From positions 434,001-498,000 of the forward strand of contig CAWDTM010000008.1 of NCBI GenBank assembly GCA_963805305.1: 64,000 bases of DNA, in the 5' to 3' direction. The DNA is from CAVXEH01 sp963805305. GTDB lineage: Bacteria; Chloroflexota; Limnocylindria; QHBO01. The notes below the pieces were generated by a model. The model searched no databases. It was not told the origin of the DNA and saw nothing but the letters and a program-made list of their open reading frames with translations. Shown here in pieces: positions 43,920-52,118 of the stretch; the stretch's first letter is position 1; the number at the start of each line of letters is the position of its first letter. Position numbers and translations under genes: made by a program.

Positions 43920-45026
43920 GTGACGGACGAGTACTTCCTGGAGCCGGCGGCGGCAGATCTAGCGCTGCCCAGGTGGGACGAGAACCCGGTCGACTACTAC
44001 CGACGCTCTGGTGCACCGGAGGCCCGGGCGGTCCGCGAGTTCTTGAACCGGACTCTCGCCCTCTTCCCCGAGAAGCATGCGCGGAGCCTTGTGGGCAAAC
44101 TCCGCCAGGATTGGCAGTCCTTCTTCTTCGAGATCATCGTTGGGCGGTATCTCCAGGTTCTCGGGGCTGAGATCGAGCCGAGTGCGAAATACGCCGACGA
44201 GACAGACGTGGACTATCGGGCCACATTCCCAGACGGCGTCGTGTCGGTGGAATGTGTGTCCAAGAAGTACAACCGGGCCGCGCACGACCAACGGCGCCGA
44301 AACGCGAACATGGTCCAGATGCTCGATGCGGTTGGGCCCCACGCGTGGGCCATCGTCTTCCGCCACCTGCCGGACGCACGCAGTCCTGAGGAGTTCCAGC
44401 CGTATGTGGATCAAGCGGCGGCGTTCTATTCGAGTCTACCGACCACTGCGGAAGAAGGCCTGCGCATCCCTTTCCGGTGGGAGGGTGACCGTGGTGAGAT
44501 GCGGCTCGAGGCCCTCCCGTTCCCACAGGGAACCCGTCCCAATCATTTCGGGCCAGCGATTGCCTGGTATGACGACTCGATCGGCCGTATCAAGGCTGCT
44601 CTGATCGATAGCCATAAGCGGCGGCAGGCACGCGCGGCCTTTCCGCCCGTATTCCTAGCTGTCGACTCGCCGTTCATGGGGCCGGACGCCAGCGATTTCG
44701 ACCAGGCTCTGTTTGGACAGACCGTCGATCACCGTGGTTTTGACATCGCTGAGAGCGTGGGCACGTCATTCAATCCGAACGGGCTGCTGGTAACGGACAA
44801 GGCCATTCCGTTCGCGGGGGTCATCGCGTTCCTTGGCATGGGAATGACGGGAGCTCGCGATCCGATCATCTACCTCAACCCGTACCAACGTTGGAGCCTG
44901 CCGGCTGCGCTGGCTGCGCACGAGCGCAGGGTGTGGATCTCTGGCATCGAACGCAGACCAGCAGCGAGACCGCCCGTCATCGAGCAGGTCGGCTTCATCC
45001 AGTACCCCGCGGATGACGATCCCTAG
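43920..45026 (+). CDS. hypothetical protein, possible PD-(D/E)XK-like nuclease
   Basis: A 368-residue island protein that I cannot assign. Residues 65-116 look like the core of the PD-(D/E)XK nuclease fold: helix with acidic residue (SFFFEIIVGRYLQVLG, E71), then DETDVDYRATFPDG (D96/D98), then VSVECVSKKYN (E111, K115/K116). The E-x-K lysine is displaced, so activity is not certain. The C-terminal 200 residues have alternating strands and helices without a named motif. The GTG start is in a short gap after the winged-helix gene. As isolated cargo in an island, a defence or anti-element role is possible. No methylase is adjacent. Confidence 0.65.
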   Translation: MTDEYFLEPAAADLALPRWDENPVDYYRRSGAPEARAVREFLNRTLALFPEKHARSLVGKLRQDWQSFFFEIIVGRYLQVLGAEIEPSAKYADETDVDYRATFPDGVVSVECVSKKYNRAAHDQRRRNANMVQMLDAVGPHAWAIVFRHLPDARSPEEFQPYVDQAAAFYSSLPTTAEEGLRIPFRWEGDRGEMRLEALPFPQGTRPNHFGPAIAWYDDSIGRIKAALIDSHKRRQARAAFPPVFLAVDSPFMGPDASDFDQALFGQTVDHRGFDIAESVGTSFNPNGLLVTDKAIPFAGVIAFLGMGMTGARDPIIYLNPYQRWSLPAALAAHERRVWISGIERRPAARPPVIEQVGFIQYPADDDP

Positions 45027-45048
45027 TCCCCACCAGTCATGAGGACTG

Positions 45049-45060
45049 CCCCGAAAGGGG
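45049..45060 (+). terminator. short hairpin after the nuclease-like gene
   Basis: CCCC-GAAA-GGGG: a 4-bp stem on a GNRA loop, 22 nt after the stop. The gap 45027-45220 holds this and a TACGCT box at about 45175 before the next gene, but nothing else that I can see. Confidence 0.3.
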
Positions 45061-45220
45061 AGGCTCCGTGCGGTCGGTTGCAGGTGCTCACGGCCGCCTC
45101 GAGAGGGGAGCGCCCCCAAAGGAGGTCTATCCGGGCCGGTGAGGTGGGCCATTGACCGGCCATAGCCAGCTGGTACGCTCGCGATGACCGTTTCGCGGCC
45201 CGCCCGGGGGAGAAGAGTCC

Positions 45221-46384
45221 ATGAGTTGGTGGCTGAGCATCGCGTTCGACGGGGTGTATGCCGGGGCCGTGGCCTGGGTGGGCCTCGCCTGCGTCCTGCC
45301 CGAGCTGCGGATTCGTGGCGCACGCCGGGCGCTGCTTGCCGTCCTCGCGGCGGGCATCGCCGCACCGCCCGTGGTGGCGGCGCTCTCCGCCGTGGTCGAT
45401 GTCCGCATCGCGATCGCCGTGTCGGGCCTGCCGGTGCTCGCTGCCTGGATCGTGCCGCAATGGCTCGTGCGTGTTTCAGGTGGGCCCCGACCCTCCCGCA
45501 GCGATCTAGCCGAGGTCATGAATGGCGTGCAGCTGGCCAACCAGCATTTCGAGGTCGGCGACATCGATACCTGGCGCCAGGAACTCGCTAAGCTCGACGC
45601 GCTCCGCACGCCGGCAACCGAGCGCTACATCGACCTCTGGCAGCGCTATGCCGCGGAGGAGGCCGAACGCCGAGCTGGCTCGCGACAGTCAAGCAGGGAG
45701 ACTTTGGAAGCCATCCGAAGCACGGCGGGCGAGATGGCAACCAGGGCTTTCGCTCTCCGCCCGAGACTGCTCGGCTTCCTCGTCGTGGTGGCAGTCGTGG
45801 TGGCCACCCTGCCCCAGGTTGCCGTCGCTACGCTCCTGCCTCAGGCGTCGGCCGACGCATGTATCCGGGCCACCGCCCTGTTGGGTTCAACGCCGGCCAT
45901 TGGCGACCAGCCCTCGGATCCACAGACACTCGCGAGCCTGCTGCTGACAGATCCAGGAAGCGCAGCCAGCCTGGTCGATCAAGGCATTCTCGATCTCGAT
46001 ACGCTGGCGGCCAGCCGCCACGACCCGAACTCCCGCCAGGAACTGATCGACGACCACTACCTCACCGGCTATGCACGCACCTGGGAGACGCCCGACGGTC
46101 GAGCGATCGATGTTGAAGTCCAGCAGTTCGCCACCGCCTCTGGAGAAGCGGCCTTCGACCGATCCATGGTTAGCCATGCGTGCGCCTACTCGAACACGGC
46201 CTTCGAGGTGCCCAGCGGCGGGGTTGGCTTGCAGATCCGGTATGGCACGGGCGATCCCATCCACGAGCAGATCTCCTGGGTGGTGGGTGCGCGTCGCCTG
46301 CTCGTGAGCCGTACCTTCCTGGTCACGCCCGCCACACATAGCGTCATCCTGGATCTAGCGGCTCGAACGCGCGCGCTCTCTTAG
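45221..46384 (+). CDS. hypothetical membrane protein of the island
   Basis: A 387-residue protein. Two N-terminal helices (LSIAFDGVYAGAVAWVGLAC; ALLAVLAAGIAAPPVVAALS) with a third short one (IAIAVSGLPVLAAWIV), a cytoplasmic helical region of about 80 residues (LAEVMNGVQLANQHFEVGDI; TERYIDLWQRYAAEEAERRA), another helix (LLGFLVVVAVVVATLPQVAV), and an extracytoplasmic C-terminal domain of about 175 residues with a few cysteines. No family recognised. The ATG has a GGGGAGA upstream. It converges on the propeller gene 46,525-48,954, so it is separate from those sigma modules. Confidence 0.65.
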   Translation: MSWWLSIAFDGVYAGAVAWVGLACVLPELRIRGARRALLAVLAAGIAAPPVVAALSAVVDVRIAIAVSGLPVLAAWIVPQWLVRVSGGPRPSRSDLAEVMNGVQLANQHFEVGDIDTWRQELAKLDALRTPATERYIDLWQRYAAEEAERRAGSRQSSRETLEAIRSTAGEMATRAFALRPRLLGFLVVVAVVVATLPQVAVATLLPQASADACIRATALLGSTPAIGDQPSDPQTLASLLLTDPGSAASLVDQGILDLDTLAASRHDPNSRQELIDDHYLTGYARTWETPDGRAIDVEVQQFATASGEAAFDRSMVSHACAYSNTAFEVPSGGVGLQIRYGTGDPIHEQISWVVGARRLLVSRTFLVTPATHSVILDLAARTRALS

Positions 46385-46524
46385 CGGCGGACGCGGTGGC
46401 TTGGCGCTCCGAGAACTGAAATGGGGTCCTTTTGCCCTGGGCGACTCCGACTCCAGACGGGCGTCCCCGTGCGACCGGAACCATGCCCGGACCTGCTAGG
46501 TCTGCCTGCGGCGCGCGGCTGTCC

Positions 46525-48954
46525 TCACGGGAGCCCCTGCCATGTGTGCCCTCCATCGCCGGACACGAACAGCAGCGCCGAACCCGGGTAGGAGTTGCCA
46601 GCTGGAACGAGGGTGGCTAGGTCCCCTCCCTGTAGGGTTGCAATCCAGATCATCCACCCGCCGTTGGCAAGTCCGTTCGTGGCAACCTGCTGCCAGGAGG
46701 CACCGGCATCAGCAGTCGATAGCAGGGCGAAGGGGTTGTCGACCGGGAGCAGCCAGTGGGCGGCATCGATGGCCGCGAGCCCAGCGCTCGCCTCGACCGG
46801 CCGGTCCGAAGCGAGCGTCCAGGTGGCCCCGCTGTCCGTGGTTTGGAAGATCCTCGTGTGTGAGCCATCGGGCTCGGCGATCGTGACCGCCACCACGCCC
46901 GACTGTGGGCTGAGGAAAACCGGCGGTCCGGCCAGGTAGACCATCGGACCACCTTCCTGGTGCGGTGCAATGCCAGGGAGCGCGACCTCGGCCCAGGTCT
47001 GACCGCGATCGCGGCTCACTTCGAGCACGGGGTGGACGACCGGGCCGGCCTCCTCCTCCGCACCCGACCACAGGGTCGAGGCATCGCTGACGGTGAACTC
47101 CGAGCCAAGGTTCGGCACCGACCCGACCTGCGTCCAGGTCCGTCCGCCATCTGAGGTGCTGAGGACCCTGCTGATCCCGTCGCTGAAGCGCTGCTCGGCG
47201 GCGAGCAGGTACCCGTGCTGGGCATCGACGAACGAGAGCACCGGCGCGTGCGAGGCAAAGTTGCCGGGCACCGTCGTCGATCGCCACGACGCGCCGCCAT
47301 CGGCAGTCTGCCAGACGACGTAGCGGAGTACGTCTGTGGGCGAACCGGTGACGTCCGTGCTGCCCGCTCCGATACTCACCAGCCAGGCACGGGAGGCGTC
47401 GAAAGCTGTTGCGGCCATCACCTTGGTCGCCTCAACCGGCAAGGGATGCTCCTGCCAGGACGCGATCGCATCCGCGGCGACCCGCCAGCTCGAGCCGCGG
47501 ATGGCCCACACGCTGCCATCGGCTCGGCCGGCTCCTGCGAGGTACAGCGCGTCACCCATGGCGGGACTGGCGGTTGGGGCGGGTGTGGGCGCTGGTGTCG
47601 CGGCTGGCGTCAGCCCAAAGGAGCCGAGCCAGATGGTGGTGGTGAATCGGGTGGAAGGGGTGGTTGTGGTCGTCACCAGCACGACACCCTCCGGACCGAG
47701 GGCGGCGACGGCCCCCGCCCTGTTCAGCGGCGGCAGCCCACCGGTCTGGGGCACCTGCTGCCAATGCTGCGCATCACTCGACAGCCAAGCGCCATGCGTC
47801 GCGCTGCTGGACTGCGTACCGAGGGCCAGGATGCGTGACCCATCCGACACAAGCACAGGACCGTTGTCGCCCCATCCGAACGGGATCACGCCGCCCTCCC
47901 CACGCCATGCGGATCCGTCAGCGGTCACGGAAACAACGGCGCCGAGGCGTTGCAGCGAGACGCTGAGCGCGCCCGCCGCACTGCTCAGGAGGGTCGCCCC
48001 GACCGACTGTGCCCCGGCGGCTGCATGCCACGTCCGCCCATCGGTTGAATACCAGGCGGCCGGGCCTGCGACCGATCCATCCGGCGCCTGCCGGTAGCCA
48101 ACAGTGACATAGGTGCCCCCGGTGACGACCACATTCGTCGGCACCACCCCTGGGAACGCTGCGGAGAACTGCGACGCCGCTTCCCAGCTCCTGCCGTCGG
48201 GTGAGGTCCAGATCGTTCCCTTCCCTGCACCGTTGGCGGGAGCCTGTGCTCCGACCGCCACAATGCCCGCCGGACCGGAAACTACGTCGCTGAACGCCAC
48301 GCGCCCAAAGGCGGCGAGGTCCGCATCGGGCAGGCGATCCCACGTTCTCCCGTCGGGTGAGGTCCACATCCGCAGAGCCATGGCTGGATTGCAGCCGAAC
48401 ACGCCGCCGGCGCACTCGCTGTCGAGGCGGTTCGAGCTCCCCACGATCAACAGCCCGTCAGGGATGCGCACGATCTGCTGCAACAGGCTATCGGCGAACA
48501 CCGGATCCGCATCATGGCGCTGCCAGGTCCGCCCGTCCGACGAGTACCACCAGGCCGCGTGGTCGGCATTCTGTGCATTGCCGACCAAGACGTACCCGCC
48601 GTCGTAGGCGATTGCGCTCATCACGGTATCGCCATCGGCGAGGGCGTCGCCGCCGGTACTCGCGACGCTGCCCCAGGCGATGCCGGCGATGGCGGCTGCG
48701 GACGCCGATGGCGATGGCGATGGCGACGTGGCCTGAGGGCCCGGGTTGCGCGGAACAAGCGCGAATAGCAGCGCGGCTGCCACCACGAGCACCGGCAGCG
48801 ATGCGAGCCACACCAGGCGGAACCCGCGCCTTGGACGGCGCGCCTCGGCGTCGGCTGGCAGTCGCTCCAGGAAGGCGCGCAGGGTCTCTGGCGCTTCCGG
48901 CAGACGTTCGCCGCGCAGCGCGTCCTGGAGGCGTCGCTGGAGGTCGTCGCTCAT
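46525..48954 (-). CDS. membrane-anchored Asp-box beta-propeller protein, putative anti-sigma sensor
   Basis: An 809-residue protein. About 47 cytoplasmic residues (DDLQRRLQDALRGERLPEAP), one membrane helix (LVWLASLPVLVVAAALLFAL), a Ser/Pro/Ala linker and then a long extracytoplasmic region with about ten Asp-box/BNR motifs of the form S-x-D-(G)G-x-T-W (for example SSDGRTWQRHD, TSPDGRTWDRLP, STSDGGRTWTQVG, VSGDGGHTWQGLP), enough for two propellers. The ATG overlaps the stop of the upstream ECF sigma gene (ATGA). The N-terminal part is in the place of an anti-sigma domain but lacks the HxxxCxxC zinc site. A sialidase is unlikely, as catalytic residues are not seen. Confidence 0.8.
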   Translation of the reverse strand: MSDDLQRRLQDALRGERLPEAPETLRAFLERLPADAEARRPRRGFRLVWLASLPVLVVAAALLFALVPRNPGPQATSPSPSPSASAAAIAGIAWGSVASTGGDALADGDTVMSAIAYDGGYVLVGNAQNADHAAWWYSSDGRTWQRHDADPVFADSLLQQIVRIPDGLLIVGSSNRLDSECAGGVFGCNPAMALRMWTSPDGRTWDRLPDADLAAFGRVAFSDVVSGPAGIVAVGAQAPANGAGKGTIWTSPDGRSWEAASQFSAAFPGVVPTNVVVTGGTYVTVGYRQAPDGSVAGPAAWYSTDGRTWHAAAGAQSVGATLLSSAAGALSVSLQRLGAVVSVTADGSAWRGEGGVIPFGWGDNGPVLVSDGSRILALGTQSSSATHGAWLSSDAQHWQQVPQTGGLPPLNRAGAVAALGPEGVVLVTTTTTPSTRFTTTIWLGSFGLTPAATPAPTPAPTASPAMGDALYLAGAGRADGSVWAIRGSSWRVAADAIASWQEHPLPVEATKVMAATAFDASRAWLVSIGAGSTDVTGSPTDVLRYVVWQTADGGASWRSTTVPGNFASHAPVLSFVDAQHGYLLAAEQRFSDGISRVLSTSDGGRTWTQVGSVPNLGSEFTVSDASTLWSGAEEEAGPVVHPVLEVSRDRGQTWAEVALPGIAPHQEGGPMVYLAGPPVFLSPQSGVVAVTIAEPDGSHTRIFQTTDSGATWTLASDRPVEASAGLAAIDAAHWLLPVDNPFALLSTADAGASWQQVATNGLANGGWMIWIATLQGGDLATLVPAGNSYPGSALLFVSGDGGHTWQGLP

Positions 48955-49517
48955 GACACGGTGTCCGCTGCCGCCGACTCGCCCAGCTCGACCTCCAGCC
49001 GCCGGAGGGCGTGGTGCAGGCGCGACTTCACGGTGCCCACCGGCCAGCCGGTGCGTTCCGCGACAGCATCCAGGGTCAGATCGGCCCAGTAATGAAGGAT
49101 GACAACGATGCGCTGGTCGCGATCGAGGATCGCGAGGGCTCGGGTCGCCTCGTCGCGGTCGAGGAAGAGGTCGAACGGGTCACGGATCGCAGCATCCCGG
49201 GCGACCTCCAGCTCCACGAACCGCACTCTGCGGCGACGGCGGAGACGATCCCGGCAACCGTTGACCAGGATGCGGTCGAACCACGCGGCAAAGCCGGCAA
49301 GGTCCCGGAGCGTTGCGCGTCGGTGCCAGGCTCGCACGAGAGCGTCCTGGACGGCATCCTCCGCCTCCGTTCGGTCGGCGAGCAGCAGCCCAGCCAATCG
49401 ATAAGCGCGGTCCAACCCATGGCGGGCAAGCCGCAGGAAGCGCTCGGTGACCTCGTCCTCGGTCCTCGTTGTGAGCGCTCCCTCCGTGAACCAGCGACTG
49501 GCAATCGTTGCGTACAT
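48951..49517 (-). CDS. ECF RNA polymerase sigma factor, module 1
   Basis: About 188 residues. Region 2: FLRLARHGLDRAYRLAGLLL, AEDAVQDALVRAWHRRAT, FAAWFDRILVNGCRDRLRR. Region 4: AILDRDQRIVVILHYWADLT, VAERTGWPVGTVKSRLHHAL. I take the ATG at 49,515-49,517; a GTG at 49,568 would add 17 residues, and a shorter start is also possible. It is translationally coupled to the beta-propeller membrane protein that follows. Confidence 0.88.
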   Translation of the reverse strand: MYATIASRWFTEGALTTRTEDEVTERFLRLARHGLDRAYRLAGLLLADRTEAEDAVQDALVRAWHRRATLRDLAGFAAWFDRILVNGCRDRLRRRRRVRFVELEVARDAAIRDPFDLFLDRDEATRALAILDRDQRIVVILHYWADLTLDAVAERTGWPVGTVKSRLHHALRRLEVELGESAAADTVS

Positions 49518-49672
49518 CCCGATTGTTCCAGACGAGCGAAGGGCCGGAACTGTTCTCGGCGCAGCCACTCCAGGAGCGATTCCCGAAAGGACCTCTTTTT
49601 GGGCCGAGCTCCGAGCAACGCTTCTTGAGCGCCGATCGGGCCTGCGGAGCGGCCGCCTTTTCGGACCGAGTC

Positions 49673-51079
49673 TCAGTTGCTCGGTAACGTCATCACAGGC
49701 AGTGGCAGCTCCACGTTCCCGCCGAGCATCGCCGCGCTGAAGTCCGGGGGTGGCGTAGGCGCTCCGCCGATGCCCCGGTACATCAAGAACCAGCCGGCGG
49801 GTAGCTCAGCGCCAGCAAACTGCTGCTCGGCTAGCCCGACATCGGTGTAGGCCGGCTTGAAGGTGGCGGAGAACTCCGAAGTGCGGCTGCGATCTGTCAG
49901 GTCAATGGCCGTTACGGTCCAGGTACCGGCTTCGTATACAACCCCCTCACCAAGGACGAGCGGTCCATGCGGGCCGGAGATCAACTGCTTAGGCGCGAAT
50001 GGAGCATCCTGGCCGCCGAGCGGCCAATGGTCGCCGGTGCGCAGGTCCACCACGAACCCGTCGCACTCGGCTTCGCCGCAGGTGTTGCCGCCGATGAGCA
50101 GGTCCCCGGTAATGCCGGTGAGGGATCCGTCGAAGAAGAAGTCTGTGAGATGGAGCGGCGGCGCGGCGCCATCGGGTCGCACCGCGTACAGCTCGCAACT
50201 GGTGGTTGGGCAGCTGAGCAGAACGACCCAGCCGCCATCGGCGGAGACGACCAAGTGTGGAAGATACCTGCTGCTGGCCGTGACCGAGCCGAGGCGATCC
50301 GGGTTGATGAGCAGCCGCGGCTCGCCGCCATCGGTCGCAATCGAGAAGACGCCGGAAGGCTGCCCCGTCTGGCGGTCGGCCTCGAGGAAATAGGCGGTCT
50401 GCCCCGATGGGTCGAGGGCAAGCTGAGCGATGAGGTCGGTGGTCTGCATTGGCTGGCGCTCTGTGCCCGTCAAGGCATTCACGGCGTGGAGGGTCGCCCA
50501 CTGACCGTCGTCGGTAACGTAGACCACCAGACCACCGGCTGGGCCCGCCGGCTGCGGGGTCATGGGCATGCCGAGTGGGCCGAGGGTGGTGCGGGGCAGG
50601 CTGATCGACCGCGTCACCGTCCCGTCGAGCGTGCCAAGCCGCAGCGTGCTGTCGGTCATCGTGATTGGCGTCCAGAGCGTCCAGAACGCCTCGTGCGCCA
50701 GGTCAGGGGTAGTGGGTACGGTCGCGGCCGACCGCGCCACCGTGGGCCAGGTCGGTGGGGCCGTCGATTCCGGCGTTGCCGCCGGGCTGCCCGCGCCCGA
50801 CGGCGCAGATGAGCCGCTCGGCGCCGGTCCGACAGGGGTGGGCTTCGGCGGGAAAACGCCCGCGAGGACCGCGACGGCCACAAGCAAGACGACCACCGAG
50901 GCGGCAGCGACGGTCGGGAGCATCCAGGTTGGCTGCAGCCGAGCGACCCATGTCCGACGCTGGGGGGTGTGGCGCACTTTGGCCATGCCGCGCGCCAGGA
51001 GACCAGCGGGCGCCTCGCGAACGGCCCGTGCCTGAAGACGCTCGCGCACCTCGGCCTCGAACCGATCCTGAGCAGTCAT
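49673..51079 (-). CDS. membrane-anchored beta-propeller protein, putative anti-sigma sensor
   Basis: A 468-residue protein of the same plan as the one at 46,525: about 50 cytoplasmic residues (MTAQDRFEAEVRERLQARAV), one membrane helix (TVAAASVVVLLVAVAVLAGV), a Pro/Ser/Ala-rich linker, then an extracytoplasmic propeller-like region (LRLGTLDGTVTRSISLPRTT; GQWATLHAVNALTGTERQ; PHLVVSADGGWVVLLSCPTT; VYEAGTWTVTAIDLTDRSRT). Here the repeats are WD40/TolB-like, not Asp-box. The ATG overlaps the sigma gene stop (ATGA). No zinc anti-sigma motif. Function as sensor of ECF factor 2 is inferred from architecture and coupling. Confidence 0.75.
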   Translation of the reverse strand: MTAQDRFEAEVRERLQARAVREAPAGLLARGMAKVRHTPQRRTWVARLQPTWMLPTVAAASVVVLLVAVAVLAGVFPPKPTPVGPAPSGSSAPSGAGSPAATPESTAPPTWPTVARSAATVPTTPDLAHEAFWTLWTPITMTDSTLRLGTLDGTVTRSISLPRTTLGPLGMPMTPQPAGPAGGLVVYVTDDGQWATLHAVNALTGTERQPMQTTDLIAQLALDPSGQTAYFLEADRQTGQPSGVFSIATDGGEPRLLINPDRLGSVTASSRYLPHLVVSADGGWVVLLSCPTTSCELYAVRPDGAAPPLHLTDFFFDGSLTGITGDLLIGGNTCGEAECDGFVVDLRTGDHWPLGGQDAPFAPKQLISGPHGPLVLGEGVVYEAGTWTVTAIDLTDRSRTSEFSATFKPAYTDVGLAEQQFAGAELPAGWFLMYRGIGGAPTPPPDFSAAMLGGNVELPLPVMTLPSN

Positions 51080-51621
51080 GCCGCACCTCCCTGGCGAGCG
51101 AAGTCGCCCTCGGCATCGAGAGCATTGCGCAGGGCGGCTTCCGCGCGGGACAGACGTGACTTGGCGGTGCCGAGGCGGATGCCCAGCGCGTTAGCGACCT
51201 CCGGCACCGAGTGGCCGAGGTAGTGGCGGAGGACGATCACCGCGCGATGGTCAGGACTGAGCCGGTCGAACGCGCGATCGACGGCGTCGAGCTCGGCGAC
51301 TGCCGCGGCCGGATCACCACTCACGGCGGCATCCGGATCCAGCTCGAGCTCGGCGCGGGCGTGTCGGCTCCGACGGGCCAGGTCCAGGCAGGCGTGGACC
51401 AGCACTCGGTGCAGCCAGCCGGCGAAGCGGTCCGGGTCGCGCAGCGTTGGCAGGTCCCGCCAGGCGCGCAACATCGTCTCCTGCACCGCGTCCTCCGCCA
51501 GCACGGGGTCATGAAGGATCAGGCGGGCGGCCGCGTACAGACGATCGAGCCGGGCGGCGATCAGGTCCTCAAAGGCCAGCTCGTCGCCGCTTCGCGCTCG
51601 GAGGACCAATTCCCGCTCCAC
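51076..51621 (-). CDS. ECF RNA polymerase sigma factor, module 2
   Basis: A 181-residue sigma factor. Region 2: DELAFEDLIAARLDRLYAAA, LAEDAVQETMLRAWRDLPTL, FAGWLHRVLVHACLDLARR. Region 4: DRLSPDHRAVIVLRHYLGHS, VANALGIRLGTAKSRLSRAE. The GTG start has GGGGGAA upstream. It is the last gene before the right end of the island and reads inward. It differs in sequence from module 1, so the two modules are related in plan but not recent duplicates. Confidence 0.9.
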   Translation of the reverse strand: MERELVLRARSGDELAFEDLIAARLDRLYAAARLILHDPVLAEDAVQETMLRAWRDLPTLRDPDRFAGWLHRVLVHACLDLARRSRHARAELELDPDAAVSGDPAAAVAELDAVDRAFDRLSPDHRAVIVLRHYLGHSVPEVANALGIRLGTAKSRLSRAEAALRNALDAEGDFARQGGAA

Positions 51622-51804
51622 GTCGGTTCCCCCGCCTACTCTCTACTCAGTCAGGCGCACCGAACCGTCGATTCGTTCCCGCGCCGGTGCCCTACTGTGC
51701 GCGGCAGGCTATCGCCCCCGAAGTGCCGTGGAGCCTTCGCAATGCGGGCCAACTGGCATTGTGCCGAGGGGCTGGCCGCAATCGCAGTCCGGCCGAATCA
51801 GTGG

Positions 51805-51828
51805 CGGCATCAACGCCGGCAGCAACAG
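51805..51828 (+). repeat. right arm-type repeat (putative)
   Basis: Two 12-bp units (CGGCATCAA, CGGCAGCAA) matching the left arm repeat at 38940-38963 in 21 of 24 positions, same orientation, 92 bp inside attR. Confidence 0.55.
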
Positions 51829-51920
51829 GGGCGGACCACGGCGGTCAAAAGGTCGACCTGACCGGCCGATCTGAGCGTGGCGACGACGCCAACGGACGTC
51901 CGCGGACGGTATGGCCATCC

Positions 51921-51964
51921 CTGCAAAACCGCGTACACCGGTTCAATTCCGGTCGTCGCCTCCA
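51921..51964 (+). repeat. attR, 44-bp direct repeat of tRNA-Cys 3' part
   Basis: Exact copy of 38850-38893. The 5' half of the tRNA is absent here, so this is not a functional tRNA gene but the displaced end of the original tRNA-Cys. Confidence 0.95.
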
Positions 51965-52118
51965 TCGTCTGAGCCCGGCATCGACGGACATCCAGCCCCC
52001 TGTCATCCAGCGCTACACTCTCGTCCGAGGCTCCAGGCGCATCGGACGGCTCGCCTTCACACGCTCCTTGAGCGGGACGAAGTCATCAGGCGCTTTCAGC
52101 GACCCGAGGAGCGCGCCG

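Larger units (their letters stand above)
38894..51964 (+). mobile_element. integrated genomic island in tRNA-Cys, about 13.1 kb
   Basis: Bounded by a perfect 44-bp direct repeat of the tRNA-Cys 3' part. A tyrosine integrase starts 156 nt inside the left end and reads inward. Core genes: integrase, unknown protein, ribbon-helix-helix-like protein, excisionase-like HTH, DUF3631-type ATPase, serine recombinase, winged-HTH protein, nuclease-like protein. The right half holds a membrane protein and two ECF sigma/beta-propeller modules on the minus strand. No relaxase, type IV secretion, FtsK-like transfer or phage structural gene is visible. This suggests an integrative element that is either a satellite, mobilizable in trans, or a decayed actinomycete-type ICE. 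Confidence 0.9.
51622..52118. other. intergenic region spanning the right end of the island
   Basis: A 497-nt gap with no convincing gene. It holds the start region of ECF factor 2 (reverse), the right arm repeat and attR, and, outside the island, a TACACT box (52014-52019) that probably drives the ABC transporter after a leader of about 90 nt. An open frame crosses it in phase with the ABC ATPase, but its residues are Arg/Pro-rich read-through of attR. Confidence 0.6.

Noticed and set aside
48704..48726. Simple-sequence repeat of GATGGC units as a functional repeat array
   Set aside because: It encodes the Ser/Pro linker of the propeller protein; it contains one copy of the 9-mer but is only three to four units.
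46525..48954. Secreted sialidase
   Set aside because: Asp-box repeats are shared by many propellers; no catalytic Arg triad or Tyr/Glu pair could be recognised, and the gene is coupled to a sigma factor.
51921..51964. Second tRNA-Cys gene
   Set aside because: Only the 3' 44 nt are present; the acceptor 5' strand and D arm are missing, so it is the att copy.
51447..52118. N-terminal extension of the ABC ATPase frame across the island end
   Set aside because: It would translate the attR tRNA fragment and an Arg-rich region; the GTG with GAGGAG just before the normal ABC N terminus is better.
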